Assembly (NCBI RefSeq): GCF_900764565.1
Contig: NZ_CAAFOM010000082.1
Location: forward strand, 1-24,579
Source: an uncultured Catenibacterium sp.
GTDB lineage: Bacteria > Bacillota_I > Bacilli_A > Erysipelotrichales > Coprobacillaceae
DNA: 24,579 nt
Direction: 5' to 3'
The notes under the pieces were generated by a model. The model was not told the origin of the DNA and did not search any database. It was given only the letters and a program-made list of their open reading frames with translations. Both the position numbers and the translations under genes were made by a program. This document shows positions 23,035 through 24,579 of this stretch, one piece after another (the stretch's first letter is position 1; each line of letters starts with the position of its first letter).

Positions 23035-24432
23035 TTATTCAGCAGCCTGTTTTGCCTGGAATTTTTCGTAAGCAATTAAGAATGGCACATAGATAAGTAC
23101 AGATACTGCAACAACGATTAACTGTGCTACTGCACCCATTGGTTTACCACCTGTAGCTACGAAACCGAATAATACTGGTGGCATTGTCCAAGGTACTTCA
23201 AGTACGATATGAGGACAGAATCCACTAGATACTAAGATGTAACCAATAATAACAGTTACAACTGGAGCTAAGATAAATGGAATGTCTAGGATTGGGTTCA
23301 ATACTAGAGGGATACCAAATGTCATAGTTTCATTGATGTTGAATAAACCTGGAACGATTGAGATACCAGCGATTGTTCTGTTATCTTCACGTTTAGAGAA
23401 GATAAGAATTGCGATTACTAAACCGATAGTAACACCAGAACCACCGAATTCTGCGAACATCTGAATCATAGTTAAGTTCATAACATATGGAATATCATTA
23501 TGTGCAGTGTAAGCAGCAGTGTTAGCGTATAGTAATGGTCTGAAGATTGGTTCCTTAACAGCAGCAACCATGTTGTTACCATGGATACCTACGCACCAGA
23601 ATAACATGATGATTACATACATGATACATACTGCAACAAGGTTGTTACCAATGATGTTCTGTAATGGTTTCTGAATTACGTTATAGATTAACGCATTTAA
23701 TTCAGCACCAGTAGCTAACTGACATACTAATCCGATTGCACCTACAACGATTGCAGTTAAGCAAGTTGGGATTAATACTTCGAATGCACGAGCAACTCCA
23801 GGTGGAACCTGTTCAGGCATCTTGATCTTTAATGAATCGTTCTTACGGAACATGTTGTAAAGTTCCATACCTACGATTGCAACGATAAGACCTGTGAATA
23901 AACCAGTAGCACCAGTGTAGCTTGACATAATACCACTGTAGCTGAAGCTATCAGCTGTGATTTTATGCTTAGCAGCTTCACCAGTTACTTTAATGAACTG
24001 ATCTAAAGCAAAGCCATGAGAAATACCCTTAGCATCGATGTAAGAAGCAGATAAGTTCTTAGCAGCGAATGAAGTAGGAGTTACCATCATCCATAAGATG
24101 AAGCCTAAAACAGCTGGGTAAGAACCAGTTTCACCGTTTGCTTCAGCGATTTCAGAAGCAACTAACATAGTTACACCGATTGTGATACATGAGATTGTAG
24201 CATACTGCATAGCAGCAAAGATTGGGTTAAGTACTTCTAAAGCCATGATTGGTTTCCATAAAGCACCTAAACCAGTTTGTGAGTTAACTAAAACGTTTGT
24301 CCAAAGTACACCAACGGCACCTGAGATAGTAGCTGGCATGAAGTTCTGGAACCCGTTCTTAATAGCATTAAGATACTTGTTCTGACCACACCATGCGCCG
24401 ACACGTCCTAGCTTATCAGCAAAAGCGTCCAT
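23035..24432 (-). CDS. PTS IIC component, lactose/cellobiose family
   Basis: Membrane permease subunit (EIIC) that carries a disaccharide in while IIB phosphorylates it. It is 465 residues with about ten membrane segments. Family marks are FWCVGIHGNN (278-287) with His284 and NINETMTFG (365-373) with Glu368, the residues that by analogy with ChbC contact the sugar. The N-terminus MDAFADKLGRVGAWCGQNKYLNAI is the usual amphipathic start. It is a stand-alone gene: strong promoter upstream, terminator downstream, and no IIA or IIB in the window, so those must be encoded elsewhere. GGGAGG lies about 7 bases before the ATG. With two GH1 phospho-beta-glucosidases nearby, a beta-glucoside such as cellobiose is the likeliest cargo; lactose or chitobiose are possible. 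Confidence 0.93.
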   Translation of the reverse strand: MDAFADKLGRVGAWCGQNKYLNAIKNGFQNFMPATISGAVGVLWTNVLVNSQTGLGALWKPIMALEVLNPIFAAMQYATISCITIGVTMLVASEIAEANGETGSYPAVLGFILWMMVTPTSFAAKNLSASYIDAKGISHGFALDQFIKVTGEAAKHKITADSFSYSGIMSSYTGATGLFTGLIVAIVGMELYNMFRKNDSLKIKMPEQVPPGVARAFEVLIPTCLTAIVVGAIGLVCQLATGAELNALIYNVIQKPLQNIIGNNLVAVCIMYVIIMLFWCVGIHGNNMVAAVKEPIFRPLLYANTAAYTAHNDIPYVMNLTMIQMFAEFGGSGVTIGLVIAILIFSKREDNRTIAGISIVPGLFNINETMTFGIPLVLNPILDIPFILAPVVTVIIGYILVSSGFCPHIVLEVPWTMPPVLFGFVATGGKPMGAVAQLIVVAVSVLIYVPFLIAYEKFQAKQAAE

Positions 24433-24465
24433 AAATTTTCCTCCCCAAATCTTTTCGACAAATAC

Positions 24466-24494
24466 AGTATAATCACTCTTCGTAAAAATGTCAA
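24466..24494 (-). promoter_or_regulatory. Promoter of the PTS IIC gene
   Basis: A perfect TTGACA (24489-24494), 17 bases, TATACT (24466-24471) on the minus strand; near-consensus. Confidence 0.85.
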
Positions 24495-24498
24495 CGGT

Positions 24499-24514
24499 TA
24501 CATTTTAAAATGTA
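24499..24514. promoter_or_regulatory. 16-bp palindrome TACATTTTAAAATGTA, candidate operator
   Basis: A perfect palindrome ending 4 bases upstream of the IIC -35. GTTACATT on the plus strand here (24497-24504) recurs inverted as AATGTAAC at 24572-24579, the last bases of the window. This suggests two sites for an activator or repressor of the PTS gene, 75 bases apart. Confidence 0.5.
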
Positions 24515-24579
24515 TGGTACTTTTAAGTTTAATGACCCGAATTTGAAACGTAATAAGTTTAAATTATATTGAATGTAAC

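Noticed and set aside
1..24579. CRISPR arrays, tRNA or rRNA genes, and insertion sequences with transposase
   Set aside because: None seen by reading both strands; apart from the intron fragment at the left edge the window looks like ordinary chromosome.

Overview
The window is AT-rich chromosomal DNA from a low-GC Gram-positive bacterium. Several genes point to Firmicutes: an RNA polymerase delta subunit beside argS, a DUF1934/YwiB-like gene beside argS, two GH1 phospho-beta-glucosidases with a PTS IIC, a type III glutamine synthetase, and AGGAGG-type ribosome binding sites throughout. The mix (no full TCA cycle genes, GSIII, PTS-driven beta-glucoside use, secreted glucosaminidase) would fit a gut member of the Erysipelotrichales/Coprobacillaceae, but that placement is inference. 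No tRNA, rRNA, CRISPR array or transposase gene was seen, and no gene-free stretch exceeds 300 bases.

Left part (1-5815, minus strand). Bases 1-176 look like the 5' end of a group II intron that runs off the left edge. It begins exactly at the end of the U-tract of the rpoE terminator. Reading leftwards on the minus strand, the genes are an HD-domain phosphohydrolase with a GNAT-like tail, a DUF1934 protein, a cardiolipin synthase, argS and rpoE. The first three are stop/start overlapped; argS-rpoE has its own strong promoter. A purine nucleoside phosphorylase gene (5904-6719, plus) diverges from the HD gene.

Middle part (6755-14420, minus strand). A GH1 6-phospho-beta-glucosidase follows a two-gene unit in which a metallophosphoesterase carrying a C-terminal SH3-like segment overlaps a membrane-anchored, GH73-like glucosaminidase. 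Upstream is an acn-icd-gntR operon: aconitase, NAD-type isocitrate dehydrogenase and an FCD-type GntR regulator. A perfect ATTGTATACAAT palindrome, the right type for such a regulator, sits on the operon's promoter. This segment would convert citrate to 2-oxoglutarate; no citrate synthase is in view.

Right part (14475-24579). A plus-strand ABC-F ATPase diverges from acn. Then come minus-strand genes for an unknown multi-pass membrane protein, a second GH1 6-phospho-beta-glucosidase, a GNAT acetyltransferase and the type III glutamine synthetase glnN. Divergent from glnN is an orphan OmpR-type regulator whose receiver lacks key phosphorylation residues (Glu in the Asp position, Ala in the Lys position). 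The window ends with a two-TM PH-like protein and a lactose/cellobiose-family PTS IIC with a strong promoter and a 16-bp palindrome upstream.

Taken together, the genes suggest uptake and hydrolysis of beta-glucosides (PTS IIC plus two phospho-glucosidases) and a 2-oxoglutarate/glutamine branch (acn, icd, glnN) with two local candidate regulators. Almost every transcription unit ends in a clear intrinsic terminator. Three genes have -10 boxes placed so close behind the preceding terminator that their -35 regions fall inside it.
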